The notes beneath the pieces were generated by a model that was not told the DNA's origin, did no database searches, and saw only the letters and a program-made list of their open reading frames with translations. From the NCBI GenBank assembly GCA_003244185.1, contig QHBT01000064.1, positions 1 to 64,000 on the forward strand: a DNA stretch of 64,000 nt, written 5' to 3'. Each line of letters begins with the position of its first letter. The first letter of the stretch is position 1. This DNA comes from Candidatus Dormiibacter spiritus. GTDB taxonomy: Bacteria > Chloroflexota > Dormibacteria > Dormibacterales > Dormibacteraceae. A program made the translations under genes and the position numbers. This document shows positions 42,322-52,125 of the stretch, in pieces.

Positions 42322-43452
42322 TCAGCCGGCGAGCGGGAGACGAAGCGTGAAGCGGCTGCCCCTGCCGAGCTCGCTCCAGGCCAGGCGAAGTCTCCCGCCG
42401 TTCAGCTCCGCCAGGTCCCTGGCGATGGCCAGGCCCAGGCCGATGCCGCGCCGGCGGGGCTCCCCCTGTCCACCCCCGCGCTGGAAGCGCTCAAAGATGG
42501 TCTCCTGCAGCTCAGGGGCGACGCCTGGGCCATGATCGCAGACGCTGATCTCAGCCTCGTCACCAGTCCGACAGGTGGTTAGGCGCAGTTCGGGTTTCCC
42601 ATCGGAATAGTTGAGGGCGTTGTTGACCAGGTTGTCCAGCACTATGCCGAGCTGGTGACTGTCCACGTTCACAGGCAGCGCCTCGTCCGAGACCTCGTAC
42701 TGGAGGTCCGCCTCGAGCAGAGCCACCCGACCCTTGGCGCGCTCGGCGGCCAGCTTCACCAGCAGGCCGGCGTCAAGCAGCTGGCGATTCACCTGCAGAC
42801 GGCCCGACTCGAGCCGAGCGGCTGTCAACACGTCGTTGACCATGGCCTTCAGCTCCTCCACCTTTTGCTGGGTGCGCTCGATTGGGAGGGCCCACATAGG
42901 GGGCACCTCGCCGAGCTGGCCCTCGGCCATCATGGAGAGGTAGCCGCCGATCACGCTGAGCGGGCTGCGGAACTCATGGGCAACCAGGTTCAGGATCTCG
43001 CCCTTGATCCGGGAGGCGTCGAGCGCCTCCTGCCGGCCTGACTCGCGTTCCTGCTCAGTGCGCCGGAGAGCCGTGACGTCGTGAACCGAGAGCAGCCAGA
43101 CTTTTTCGCCGCCGATGCTGGTCGGGGCGGCCCGGACCTCGCAAGCGGCGCCGCCCGGCTCGGCCTCAACTGTCTGCGAGGACCCCGCAGCCAGTGGGAT
43201 CCCCCGCAACCGTTCGGTCAGAGAGAGCCGGGAGCCGCCCAGCAGCCGCCTGGCCGCCCGGTTGAACTGGATGACGTCCCCTCCGGCGGAGAGGACGACC
43301 AAGCCGTCAACGGCATTCTCGAAGAGCGCTCGCAGCGCGTCGGCGTGAAGCAGGTCCCACTGCCGCGCACTTCCGGACTGCACAGGTGGGGATGTGCCCG
43401 AGTGAATCCCTCGGCGGCCCTCGATCAGATCGGACTCAGCCCGTCCAGCCAT
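42322..43452 (-). CDS. Sensor histidine kinase with PAS domain, soluble
   Basis: 376 aa from the ATG at 43452. PAS domain at about 30-130 (LRALFENAVDGLVVLSAGGD, IQFNRAARRLLG), HisKA with LNLVAHEFRSPLSVIGGYLS (His about 159), and HATPase_c with NLVNNALNYSDGKPEL, CDHGPGVAPELQETIFERFQ and GIGLGLAIARDLAELNGG. No membrane segment, so it senses a cytosolic signal. No response regulator is adjacent. A longer frame to 43512 lacks PAS-like sequence. The kinase core is a paralogue of the 20281-22407 kinase. Confidence 0.85.
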   Translation of the reverse strand: MAGRAESDLIEGRRGIHSGTSPPVQSGSARQWDLLHADALRALFENAVDGLVVLSAGGDVIQFNRAARRLLGGSRLSLTERLRGIPLAAGSSQTVEAEPGGAACEVRAAPTSIGGEKVWLLSVHDVTALRRTEQERESGRQEALDASRIKGEILNLVAHEFRSPLSVIGGYLSMMAEGQLGEVPPMWALPIERTQQKVEELKAMVNDVLTAARLESGRLQVNRQLLDAGLLVKLAAERAKGRVALLEADLQYEVSDEALPVNVDSHQLGIVLDNLVNNALNYSDGKPELRLTTCRTGDEAEISVCDHGPGVAPELQETIFERFQRGGGQGEPRRRGIGLGLAIARDLAELNGGRLRLAWSELGRGSRFTLRLPLAG

Positions 43453-43564
43453 GAATCGGAAAGGCACCCCTACGCAAAACAGGATAGCAGCGCTGCAACA
43501 TTCTCTACCCAAACCGTACCACTAGATTGCGCTTTCTGTTCTGCCTGAGAGAAGATGGACCTCG

Positions 43565-44392
43565 ATGAGATTCGGCATCGCCATCTTTCCGACCGACTAT
43601 GCGATAGGCATGGCCGAGCTCGCCCAGGCCGTCGAGGAGCGTGGCTTCGACTCCCTCTGGGTGGCTGAGCACAGCCACATCCCGGTCTCCCGGCAGACTC
43701 CCTACCCCAGCGGCGGCGACCTACCGCAGGAGTACTGGCACACGCTTGACCCCTTCATCGCACTCACCGTCGCCGCCGGAGCGACTTCCACTCTCAAGCT
43801 GGGCACTGGTGTCTGCCTGGTCGTCGAGCATGAGCCGATCGACCTGGCGAAGCGAGTGGCCAGTCTCGACCACGTCTCCGGCGGCCGCCTGCTCTTTGGC
43901 GTCGGCGGCGGTTGGAATCGCGAGGAGATGGCCAACCACGGCACCGAGTTCAGCCAGCGCTGGGGCGTGCTGCGCGAGCGAGTCGAGGCGATGAAGACGA
44001 TCTGGGCCGAGGACGAGGCGGAATTTCACGGCAGGCACGTCAACTTTGACCCACTCTGGCTGTGGCCCAAGCCAGTCCAGAAGCCGCACCCGCCCATCTG
44101 GCTCGGCGGCAACGGGCCCAACACTCTGAAGCGGGTGGTGCGTTACGCAGACGGCTGGATGCCCAATCGAGGCCAGTGGCTCGACCGGATCGCCGAGTTG
44201 CAGGGGCTGGCGCAAGAGGCGGGGAGAGGACCGATCCCGGTCCAGGTCTACGGCGCCCGCACCGATCGCCAGGAGGTGGAGCGGTTCCTCGCGGCCGGCC
44301 TGGAGCGCTGCGTGTTCTACGTGCCGCCCGACGGCCGGGACGCTGCGATGCGCCGGCTGGAGGAGCTGACCGAGTTCGTCAAACCGTATTAG
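43565..44392 (+). CDS. LLM-class F420-dependent-type oxidoreductase
   Basis: 275 aa. A luciferase-like TIM barrel: RFGIAIFPTDYAIGMAELAQ, GFDSLWVAEHSHIP, LKLGTGVCLVVEHEPIDLAK, LDHVSGGRLLFGVGGGWNRE, HPPIWLGGNGPNTLKRVVRY and DGWMP. The pattern matches the F420-dependent LLM subgroup rather than FMN monooxygenases. Cofactor choice is an inference. Substrate unknown. Its TAG stop (44390-44392) is completed by the first bases of repeat A2. Confidence 0.85.
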   Translation: MRFGIAIFPTDYAIGMAELAQAVEERGFDSLWVAEHSHIPVSRQTPYPSGGDLPQEYWHTLDPFIALTVAAGATSTLKLGTGVCLVVEHEPIDLAKRVASLDHVSGGRLLFGVGGGWNREEMANHGTEFSQRWGVLRERVEAMKTIWAEDEAEFHGRHVNFDPLWLWPKPVQKPHPPIWLGGNGPNTLKRVVRYADGWMPNRGQWLDRIAELQGLAQEAGRGPIPVQVYGARTDRQEVERFLAAGLERCVFYVPPDGRDAAMRRLEELTEFVKPY

Positions 44393-44620
44393 TTGCCTGT
44401 AGCAGCCGAAAAGACGGCATCTCGGGGCTCAGGGCGCCGATACGTGCGCAGCATTCCCCGCTTCGCGGGTCCCCTAAGCGCGGGGCCCGGCCCTTCGTCG
44501 TTACGGATCTTCTGATCCGCTCCTCCTCGTTCCACCCTTTCCTTCGCCTCGGCCCCCTGACCGGCGCCATGAGCGGGCGCCTGCCCCGAGCTACCGCCCA
44601 ATCGGCCGCTACAGGCAACT
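44391..44620. repeat. Dispersed palindromic repeat, family A, copy 2
   Basis: 230 bp bounded by a 13-bp perfect inverted repeat AGTTGCCTGTAGC (44391-44403) and its complement (44608-44620). Inside, the GGATC..GATCCGCTCCTCCTCG block and the CTCGGGGC / GCCCCGAG arms match copy 1 at 4597-4800. It carries about 30 extra bases with a CCCCGC/GCGGGG hairpin. It lies between the convergent LLM oxidoreductase and VKOR genes, where it could work as a bidirectional terminator. Confidence 0.85.
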
Positions 44621-44630
44621 CGGGCTGAGC

Positions 44631-45086
44631 TCAGCCTCCGGTCTCGGGCACCGTGGGCCGGCCCACGCGGTTCAGAGCCAGCAGGAAGATGACCAGCGTC
44701 AGCACGTGCACTGCTGAGCACCACTCGCAGATTCGCCGCAGGCGGACTATCTCGACGAAGACCAGATAGAGGGCGAACACCAGCCCAGCCACTGACCAGA
44801 ACAGGAGCGCCCTCTCGGCCCAGGCACTTCTCTCGAACACTCGACTCAGCACCAGCACGCCCCAGAGGGCGACGACCGCGAAGAAGAGCAGTCCCGGCAC
44901 TGAGATGGGCACCTCACTGCCAGGCAGTGTGGAGTAGCTGCTGTGGGTGACAGCCGCGCAGTCCAGGACCTGACCCTGAGCGCAGGCCAGCGGCACCTGA
45001 TCGTAGTGGGAGTAGGTCAGGTAGGCGGAGATCGCCAGGCCACCCAGGCCGCTCAGCAGAACGGCGAGGGCGCCCCGGTCCCTCAT
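44631..45086 (-). CDS. Vitamin K epoxide reductase (VKOR) homologue
   Basis: 151 aa, four membrane helices. The redox Cys pairs are ACAQGQVLDCAAV (loop pair) and ICEWCSAVH (CxxC active site), the arrangement of bacterial VKOR proteins that reoxidise a DsbA-like partner using quinone. Its ATG overlaps the stop of the upstream DUF929 thioredoxin-like gene by 4 bases, so the two form a disulfide-generating operon. Confidence 0.9.
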   Translation of the reverse strand: MRDRGALAVLLSGLGGLAISAYLTYSHYDQVPLACAQGQVLDCAAVTHSSYSTLPGSEVPISVPGLLFFAVVALWGVLVLSRVFERSAWAERALLFWSVAGLVFALYLVFVEIVRLRRICEWCSAVHVLTLVIFLLALNRVGRPTVPETGG

Positions 45087-46006
45087 CGAAGCTGCAGGTC
45101 TCCGGCCTTCACGCCGGCGCTGCCACAGACTCCCGCTGGCTGTCCAGCTGTCGTGCGGCAGATGGCGGCCGTCAACACATTGGCGTGGCCCAGCACCGCC
45201 TGCGCGAGCGGGCCGTCGCCGGCGGTGATCGAGTTGGCGATCTGGTCCTGGCTGCGGTTCGCCAGCACGTCAGGCAGGAAGCCGGATCCGATCTGCGTGC
45301 GTTGACCGGCGAAGTCCAGAAAGGGGATGGAGCCACCGCTGTATGTGTCCAGCAAGTGCTGCTGCGCGGGGCTCGGGCTCTGCAGCGGCTGCCTCTGCCG
45401 GTCGGCAGTCTCGACAGCGACGAACTCGATGTACGAGCTCACATACCTGACCTGGGTAAAGCTCAAGGTGGCCGTGTCGGGGAAGGCGTCGTCTGAGCCG
45501 GAACGGGTGAGCCTGATGCCCTGCAGCTGGCCGAAGCGACTCAGCGCCACCGCCAAACTCCAGCGCTCAGCTGCGCAGTAGGGGCAGTACTCGGCGCCGA
45601 GGTAGAGGATCTGCGGCTTGCCCCCGATCCCCGTGAGCGGGGGACCGGTGATGGCCTTCGAAACGCTCTTGGTGCCGCCGGCGCCCACGCGATCCAGGAG
45701 CGCCGGGCTGACGCCGCTCAGCTTGGCGACCACGCTGCTGCCGTCGCCTGACTCCTGGGCTTGAGGCTGGCCGCCGGCTTGGTTCCGGGCGTAGACGACA
45801 AAGCCAGTGACGAGCAGGCCGAGTGCGAGCAGCGCGAGCACGATGGGCAGTGGGCTCGACCAGATGCTCCGCTTGGCCCCGCGAGGGGTCGACGGGACAC
45901 GGCGCGGCGCGAGGCGCTCAGGCTCCGCCGGTCGGCCGCCGGGCCGCGAGCCGGTTCGGCCGGGGGCGGCCTGGCGCTGCGGTCGGCGTCGGTCGGCTTT
46001 GCTCAC
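45083..46006 (-). CDS. DUF929-type thioredoxin-fold membrane protein
   Basis: 307 aa from the GTG at 46006; a longer frame to 46282 would overlap the divergent ligase and is rejected. A basic, disordered N-terminal region of about 65 residues precedes one membrane helix (LPIVLALLALGLLVTGFVVY). The extracytoplasmic domain has ILYLGAEYCPYCAAERWSLA with a CxxC active site. GGSIPFLDFAGQ supplies the cis-Pro loop. A later Cys pair is ICRTTAGQPAGVC. With VKOR it should oxidise exported proteins. Confidence 0.85.
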   Translation of the reverse strand: MSKADRRRPQRQAAPGRTGSRPGGRPAEPERLAPRRVPSTPRGAKRSIWSSPLPIVLALLALGLLVTGFVVYARNQAGGQPQAQESGDGSSVVAKLSGVSPALLDRVGAGGTKSVSKAITGPPLTGIGGKPQILYLGAEYCPYCAAERWSLAVALSRFGQLQGIRLTRSGSDDAFPDTATLSFTQVRYVSSYIEFVAVETADRQRQPLQSPSPAQQHLLDTYSGGSIPFLDFAGQRTQIGSGFLPDVLANRSQDQIANSITAGDGPLAQAVLGHANVLTAAICRTTAGQPAGVCGSAGVKAGDLQLR

Positions 46007-46126
46007 CTGACGAGAGCTGGCTCGGGGCTGAGCATGGTAGCTCTGATCGTAGCCACCGCCCCCGAGTACGATCCGTCCTGTGGTTGCTCGCGGCCAGGAT
46101 CCCCTGCTAGCCTGACGACCGTCCCC

Positions 46127-47755
46127 ATGAGCGCAGCAGAACTCGCGCCTTCGACCCACGTCGATCAGTTCACCCGGCAGAACCTGCCGCCGGCCCAGCT
46201 CTGGCCCGAGTTCGTCTTCGGACTGCCCGAGCTGCAATATCCGCAGCGGCTCAACTGCGTTGACGCGCTGCTGGACAGGCACGTCCGGGAGGGGCGGGGG
46301 GAGCGGCGCTGCCTGCTCAGCCTGGAAGAGACATGGTCCTACGCGGAACTCCAGCGCCGGGCCAACCAGATCGCCGGCGTGCTTGTCAACGACTTCGGCC
46401 TGGTGCCGGGCAACCGGGTGTTGCTGCGCGGCTTCAACAGCCCCTGGCTTGCCGCCTGCTGGTTCGGCGTGCTGAAGGCCGGCTGCGTGGCGGTGGCGAC
46501 CATGCCGCTTCTCCGTTCCGGTGAACTTCAGCCGGTCGGCGAGATGGCCGATCTCCAGCTGGCCATCTCAGACCATCGCCGTCTGGAAGATCTGCAAGCC
46601 GCCCAGCTCCCGGGGGTGCCCATCCTGGCCTTCGGCGGCGGCCAGAGTGGCGACCTGCTGGAGCGGATGGAGCGCCAGCCGGCGCAGTTCGAGACGTTCG
46701 CCACTTCGGCTGACGACGTCTGCATGCTGGCCTTCACTTCCGGGACGACAGGCCGACCGAAGGCGACCATGCACTTTCATCGAGACGTGCTGGCCGTTTG
46801 CGACACGTTCTCCCGGCACGTGCTGAAACCGGCCCCGAACGACCTCTTCACTGGAAGCCCACCGCTGGCCTTCACCTTCGGTCTCGGCGGACTCCTGCTC
46901 TTCCCGCTGCATGCCGGCGCCTCGACGCTGCTGCTGGAACAGGCAGGGCCTGAACAGCTGCTGGAAGGCATCCAGCGGCACGGCGTCACCACACTCTTCA
47001 CCGCTCCGACAGCCTTCCGCTTCCTGCTCGGCCGCCTGGCCGAGGCCGATCTCTCCTCTCTGCGGGCCTGCGTCTCTGCCGGTGAGACGCTGCCGGCAGC
47101 TACCTGGAACGCCTGGCAGCGGGGTACTGGCATCAGGATCATCGATGGCCTGGGCTCGACGGAGATGCTGCACATCTTCATCGGCGAGACGCCGGAACGG
47201 ATGCGACCGGGTTTCACCGGGCGGGCCATACCTGGCTATCAGGCTCAAGTGCAGGACGAAGACGGCCGGCCGGTGCCTGATGGCGAGATGGGAAGGCTGG
47301 CGGTGAAGGGCCCGACGGGCTGCCGCTACCTTCGCGGCGACCGCCAGACCGTTTACGTCAAGAACGGCTGGAACCTGACCGGCGACATCTACGTGCGCGA
47401 CCCTGACGGCTACTTCAGCTACCGCTCGCGCGCCGACGACATGATCATCTCCGCCGGCTACAACATCGCCGGACCGGAGGTGGAGGAGGCGCTGCTCCAG
47501 CACCCGGCGGTGCTGGAGGCGGCGGTGGTGGGGGTGCCTGACGAGCAGCGCGGCATGATCGTCAAAGCGTTCGTGGTGCTGGGGTCGACTGCCGAGGAAC
47601 GCGAAAGCACAATCAAGGAACTCCAGGACTTCGTCAAGTCCCGGATCGCGCCTTACAAATACCCTCGCCAGATCGAGCTGGTTTCAGCGCTGCCCCGCAC
47701 CACCACCGGCAAGCTGCAGCGCTTTAGGCTGCGCCAGCCGGGCAGCTCGGCGTGA
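46127..47755 (+). CDS. Aryl-CoA ligase (benzoate/2-aminobenzoate-CoA ligase type)
   Basis: 542 aa from the ATG at 46127. ANL-superfamily motifs: [20 protein letters not shown] (P-loop), [14 protein letters not shown] (adenylate contact), [40 protein letters not shown] (hinge) and [13 protein letters not shown] (catalytic Lys). Among ANL enzymes, the N-terminus and length fit the benzoate-CoA ligase family. It is translationally coupled (GTGA) to the FAD monooxygenase/OYE fusion, which implies an aromatic acid substrate such as anthranilate or salicylate. Confidence 0.85.
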   Translation: MSAAELAPSTHVDQFTRQNLPPAQLWPEFVFGLPELQYPQRLNCVDALLDRHVREGRGERRCLLSLEETWSYAELQRRANQIAGVLVNDFGLVPGNRVLLRGFNSPWLAACWFGVLKAGCVAVATMPLLRSGELQPVGEMADLQLAISDHRRLEDLQAAQLPGVPILAFGGGQSGDLLERMERQPAQFETFATSADDVCMLAFTSGTTGRPKATMHFHRDVLAVCDTFSRHVLKPAPNDLFTGSPPLAFTFGLGGLLLFPLHAGASTLLLEQAGPEQLLEGIQRHGVTTLFTAPTAFRFLLGRLAEADLSSLRACVSAGETLPAATWNAWQRGTGIRIIDGLGSTEMLHIFIGETPERMRPGFTGRAIPGYQAQVQDEDGRPVPDGEMGRLAVKGPTGCRYLRGDRQTVYVKNGWNLTGDIYVRDPDGYFSYRSRADDMIISAGYNIAGPEVEEALLQHPAVLEAAVVGVPDEQRGMIVKAFVVLGSTAEERESTIKELQDFVKSRIAPYKYPRQIELVSALPRTTTGKLQRFRLRQPGSSA

Positions 47756-50100
47756 GGTCGCCGCCACTCAAGATCGGGGTCATCGGCGCGGGTCCGGCCG
47801 GCCTCTACTTCGCCGCGCTGGCCAAGCAGCTGGATCCGCTGCACGAGGTCACGGTCTGGGAGCGCAACGCTCCCGACGACACGTTCGGCTTCGGCGTGGT
47901 GTTCTCTGACGAGACCCTGGGCGGCATCGAACACGCCGACTCCCGGATCCACGCGGAGATGGCTGACAGCTTCGCACGCTGGGCCGACATCGACGTCCAC
48001 CACCGCGGCGAGGTGGTCACCTCGGGCGGTCACGGCTTTGCGGCGATGAGCCGCGTCAAGCTGCTGCAGATCCTTCAGCGGAGGGCGGCGGAGCTGGGCG
48101 TGGCCGTCGAGTACAGGACTCCTGCCCCGCCACTGGAGGACCTGGCAGGTTTCGATCTGGTGCTGGCTGCTGACGGCGTCAACAGCGCCACCCGCGCGGC
48201 ACAGGCGGCGAGCTTCGGGCCCAGCCTGGAGCAGGGCCGCTCTCGCTACATCTGGCTGGGGACGCACCTTGTCTTCGACTGCTTCAAGTTCTTCATTGTT
48301 GAAAGCGAGTACGGGGCCTTTCAGGTCCACGCCTATCCCTACAGCAGCGATCGGAGCACGTTCATAGTCGAGACCTCGGAAGCTGTCTGGCGGCGGGCGG
48401 GCCTGGATCGCGCCGCCCAGCTTCCGCCCGGAGTGAGCGACAAGGCGAGCATTGAGTTCTGCCAGGAGCTCTTCAGAGAGCAGCTGCAGGGCCTGCCGCT
48501 CATCGCCAACAACAGCAGATGGATCAACTTCGTCACAGTGCGCAACCGCTGCTGGCGGCATGGCAACACAGTGCTGATGGGTGACGCCGCCCACACGGCG
48601 CACTTCTCGGTGGGCTCCGGCACCAAGCTCGCCATGGAGGACTCGTTGGCGCTGGCGGCCTGCCTGTTCGAGCAGCCAGACGTGGCGGCGGCGCTGGCGG
48701 CTTACGAAGCAGAGCGGCGGCCGGTGGTGGAGTCGACCCAACGCGCCGCCGAAGCCAGCCGGCGCTGGTTCGAGGAGCTGGAGCAGTACTTGCGGCAGAC
48801 CCCTCTGCAGTTCGCCTTCAACCTGCTCACGCGGAGCCGCCGGGTCACCTACGCCAACCTGCAGGTGCGGGATCCAGAGTTCGTGCATCGCGTCGCCAGC
48901 GAGTTTGCGGGCACGGCCGCCGGTGCTTCGTCGGCGCCGCCGCCGATGTTCACGCCGCTGCATCTCCGCGGTCTGGAGCTGAAGAACCGGGTGGTCGTCT
49001 CGCCCATGGACATGTACTCATCCTGCGAGGGGCTGATCGGCGACTTCCACCTGGTCCACCTGGGCAGCAAGGCGCTGGGCGGGGCCGCGTTGGTGATGAC
49101 TGAGATGGTCTGCGTCTCGCCCGAGGGCCGCATCACGCCCGGCTGCGCCGGTCTCTACGCGCCCCAGCACGAAGCGGCCTTCCGTCGGCTCACCGATTTC
49201 GTGCACGCGAACAGTGAGAGCAAGGTGGGCATCCAGCTCGGCCACTCGGGCCGGAAGGGCTCGACCAAGCTGATGTGGGAAGGCCTCGACCAGCCGCTGG
49301 CGAGCGGCAACTGGCCGCTGCTGGCGCCCTCACCGCTGCAATACCTGCCGCAGAGCCAGGTGCCGCGCGAGATGGCGCGGGTTGACATGGACATCGTGAG
49401 TGACCAGTTCGTGCGCGCGGCGAAGATGGCGGCCCGGGCGGGCTTCGACCTGCTGGAGCTGCACTGCGCGCACGGCTACTTGCTGGCCAGCTTCATCTCG
49501 CCCTTGACCAACCGGCGTCAGGACGAGTACGGTGGCTCGCTGGAGAACCGGCTCCGCTACCCGCTGGAGGTCTTCACCGCCATGCGAGCCGTCTGGCCTG
49601 AGCCCAAGCCCATGTCCGTCCGCGTCTCCGCCACTGACTGGGCGGAGGGCGGCTTGTCGCCGGAGGACTCGGTCGAGGTGGCCCGGGCCTTCGCTGAGCT
49701 GGGCGCGGACCTGGTGGACGTATCCACCGGCCAGACGACACCCGACGAGCGGCCGGTGTTCGGCCGCAGCTACCAGACGCCGCTCGCTGACCGGATCCGC
49801 AATCAGACAGGTGTCGCCACCATGGCTGTCGGCGCCATCTCCAGCTACGACGATGTCAACAGCATCATCCTGGCCGGCCGGGCCGACCTCTGCGCATTGG
49901 CCAGGGCTCACCTGTACGACCCTGCCTGGACGCTGCACGCCGCTGCCGAGCAGGACTTTGCGGTTGCCTGGCCGGTGCAGTTCGAGCGCGGCAGCCGGCG
50001 GCCGCCCGGTGCGCGCTCCGAGCCGCGTCCCCGCCTGGAGCTCATCCGCCGTCGCGGCGAAGACCGACTGCACCAACGGTGGCGACCGGCGCTACGTTAG
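47752..50100 (+). CDS. FAD monooxygenase / Old Yellow Enzyme fusion (salicylyl-CoA 5-hydroxylase or 2-aminobenzoyl-CoA monooxygenase/reductase type)
   Basis: 782 aa from the GTG at 47752. Residues 1-375 form a PHBH-type flavin hydroxylase: [35 protein letters not shown] and [20 protein letters not shown]. Residues about 400-760 are an Old Yellow Enzyme barrel: [40 protein letters not shown] and [14 protein letters not shown]. This fusion is known for 2-aminobenzoyl-CoA monooxygenase/reductase and for salicylyl-CoA 5-hydroxylases; sequence alone does not separate them. It hydroxylates, and perhaps reduces, the ring of a CoA-activated aromatic acid made by the upstream ligase. Confidence 0.85.
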   Translation: MRSPPLKIGVIGAGPAGLYFAALAKQLDPLHEVTVWERNAPDDTFGFGVVFSDETLGGIEHADSRIHAEMADSFARWADIDVHHRGEVVTSGGHGFAAMSRVKLLQILQRRAAELGVAVEYRTPAPPLEDLAGFDLVLAADGVNSATRAAQAASFGPSLEQGRSRYIWLGTHLVFDCFKFFIVESEYGAFQVHAYPYSSDRSTFIVETSEAVWRRAGLDRAAQLPPGVSDKASIEFCQELFREQLQGLPLIANNSRWINFVTVRNRCWRHGNTVLMGDAAHTAHFSVGSGTKLAMEDSLALAACLFEQPDVAAALAAYEAERRPVVESTQRAAEASRRWFEELEQYLRQTPLQFAFNLLTRSRRVTYANLQVRDPEFVHRVASEFAGTAAGASSAPPPMFTPLHLRGLELKNRVVVSPMDMYSSCEGLIGDFHLVHLGSKALGGAALVMTEMVCVSPEGRITPGCAGLYAPQHEAAFRRLTDFVHANSESKVGIQLGHSGRKGSTKLMWEGLDQPLASGNWPLLAPSPLQYLPQSQVPREMARVDMDIVSDQFVRAAKMAARAGFDLLELHCAHGYLLASFISPLTNRRQDEYGGSLENRLRYPLEVFTAMRAVWPEPKPMSVRVSATDWAEGGLSPEDSVEVARAFAELGADLVDVSTGQTTPDERPVFGRSYQTPLADRIRNQTGVATMAVGAISSYDDVNSIILAGRADLCALARAHLYDPAWTLHAAAEQDFAVAWPVQFERGSRRPPGARSEPRPRLELIRRRGEDRLHQRWRPALR

Positions 50101-50177
50101 GCGCGCCCTGCCTAGTTTCGGAAGTGGCCCCAAGCCGAGAGCCCGGAGCCCATCCCGGCCCGAGCTCTCAGCCGCCC

Positions 50178-52043
50178 TCAGGCCGGCCTCAGTCGAATCA
50201 GCGACGCCGCCGGCATTGGCAGATCCAGCTCCAGGTTGAGCTGGCCCGACCCCACCTCGATCGGTGCCGCAGCCTCTAGTTCCTCCAGCCGATCGCCAGC
50301 GCGAAGCGCGCGCCAACCTGCCTCATCCGGCCAGTCAGGCGCACCCAGCCGGTTCCAGGTTGCGACCACATTGGAGCAGTCTGCATCGACCCGGTGGTGG
50401 GTGCGCAGGTAAGTTCCTGACCTCAAACCGTCGAGCCGCACTGTCACCTGGCGTCTTAGCTCCTCGGCCCCATGGCGCTTCGACTGGTCGAGCGTGCCGT
50501 TCCACACCAGCAGCTCCAGCCCGCCGCGCGGGCTCCGGGTGGCCAGAGCCTGTACCAGTGAGCCGGCGCCGTCGCCCGAGAGCTCCACCGCCACCCTCTC
50601 AGGGCCGAGCAGCTCCAGCATCCTGAGCGCCCAGAATCGAGGCTTGCGCAGATTGCCCACCGTCAGCAGCCCGAAGCCGCCGTGGAGCAGTCGCTCCGGC
50701 GGCCCCAGCTCCTCGAAGTGGTCGGACAGCACCCAGTAGGCGAGAAGTCCTATGCGTTCCAGAGCCGAAACCATTCCGCTGAGAACGAACGGCGCTCCGA
50801 AGGGTAGGTCGTTGACCTCCGCCAGATGGCGTGGCGACACGCCCCACTCTGTCCACCAGGCCGGCACGCCCGGGAGACCGGCGCGGGCGGCAGTGGCGCT
50901 GACGTCCAGCGGCAGGTTGCCGTAGGTGTGGGTGCTGAGGAAGTCGACAGGCAGCTGGTGTCGGACTGCAAACTCCGCGAAGTCCTGGATCCAGCCGGCG
51001 GCCGCAGTGGCCGGGCCGCCCACCTTGAGCCGGGCGTTCACCGACTTCAGCGCCCTGGCCGACTCCTCGTAGAGGCGGAAGTAGTCAGCCTGGTCACCCG
51101 CCCAGAAGGCCTCCAGGTTGGGCTCGTTCCAGACCTCGAATCCCCATTCGGCGACCTCATCCAGGCCGTAGCGCTCGACCAGGTGCGAGGCAAGCGCCGC
51201 CACCAACCGCCGCCACTCCGCCCACTGGCGCGGCGGCGATGTGACACCGCCATAGTGGAAGATTGTCGCGGAAGGATTCGCCGCCAGGTCACGGGGCATG
51301 AAGCTCAACTCCACCAAAGGGCGCAGGCCGAGTTCGACCACCCTGTCATAGACGCGATCCACCTGGCCGAAATCTATGGCCCCGTTCTGGTAGACGGCGA
51401 GCTCGTCCAGGAAGATGCCGTGCGCGCGCACTCGCTCAGCGCCAAGCTCCTGGCGAGATATCGCAAGGGCCCGGGCAAGCTCGGCGCCGACGTCGAAGCC
51501 CTGCTCATTGACGCCTCGTAGCAGCAGGCTCAGGTGCTCTGAGCCGACCACTCGCCAGGGCCGTTGCAGCTGCCCAACCGGCACCGCTGCGTCGACGGCC
51601 ACCTCGACTTTCGCGGTCGCGCCAGATGGTGACCCTGCCTGGACCGGCTCCGCGCCGGGGCCTGGTAGCCCGTCCGGGACTGCAAGTGCGGCCACCGAGT
51701 ACCAGGGCTGCTCCCCCGCGCCTGCGGTGGTGTCGGAGTAGACGCAGCCAGGCACGGCGAGGACGTCACCGCCGCCGTGGTCGAGAATCGCAAAGGGTCC
51801 CTCCCTCTGCCACGCCCGCAGGACCAGGTAGCCGGCCGCCCCCGGCATGGGTGACCAGCGAAGGGTCACCTGTCCGCGGCCGGCTTCCGTCCTGAGGTCG
51901 GCCGGCGGCTGAACGATTGACGAGTCGGTGACCGCGGGCCGGCGCCGCCTGAGCTGCGCCTCCAGGTCCTCCGGTGAAGGTCTAACTACTGGCACGGCTC
52001 GGCGTCCCCGCCTGACGAGACCGACCAGATGCGTGAATCGCAT
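50178..52043 (-). CDS. GH39-like glycoside hydrolase with N-terminal Fn3 domain
   Basis: 621 aa. Residues about 45-125 form a fibronectin III-like domain (VTLRWSPMPGAAGYLVLRAW). A catalytic TIM barrel follows with GFEVWNEPNLEAFW (acid/base E307) and PAWWTEWGVS (nucleophile E399), the beta-xylosidase/iduronidase GH39 pattern. A C-terminal beta domain ends the protein. No signal peptide, so it is likely intracellular or non-classically exported. Last gene of the LacI-headed operon, 82 bases after the DUF3131-like gene. Substrate (xylosides or other glycosides) is inferred from family. Confidence 0.8.
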   Translation of the reverse strand: MRFTHLVGLVRRGRRAVPVVRPSPEDLEAQLRRRRPAVTDSSIVQPPADLRTEAGRGQVTLRWSPMPGAAGYLVLRAWQREGPFAILDHGGGDVLAVPGCVYSDTTAGAGEQPWYSVAALAVPDGLPGPGAEPVQAGSPSGATAKVEVAVDAAVPVGQLQRPWRVVGSEHLSLLLRGVNEQGFDVGAELARALAISRQELGAERVRAHGIFLDELAVYQNGAIDFGQVDRVYDRVVELGLRPLVELSFMPRDLAANPSATIFHYGGVTSPPRQWAEWRRLVAALASHLVERYGLDEVAEWGFEVWNEPNLEAFWAGDQADYFRLYEESARALKSVNARLKVGGPATAAAGWIQDFAEFAVRHQLPVDFLSTHTYGNLPLDVSATAARAGLPGVPAWWTEWGVSPRHLAEVNDLPFGAPFVLSGMVSALERIGLLAYWVLSDHFEELGPPERLLHGGFGLLTVGNLRKPRFWALRMLELLGPERVAVELSGDGAGSLVQALATRSPRGGLELLVWNGTLDQSKRHGAEELRRQVTVRLDGLRSGTYLRTHHRVDADCSNVVATWNRLGAPDWPDEAGWRALRAGDRLEELEAAAPIEVGSGQLNLELDLPMPAASLIRLRPA

Positions 52044-52125
52044 CTGGCGTGGCGGCGCAAGCCACGAGCTGGGTGCAAAACCGCCCGCTGCGCGCCCATG
52101 GTCATCGCCCGGTCAGGTGTCTGCT

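Noticed and set aside
46007-46282. Longer start of the DUF929 gene at 46282
   Set aside because: It would run antisense through the ligase start at 46127. The extra residues are low-complexity, and the GTG at 46006 fits better.
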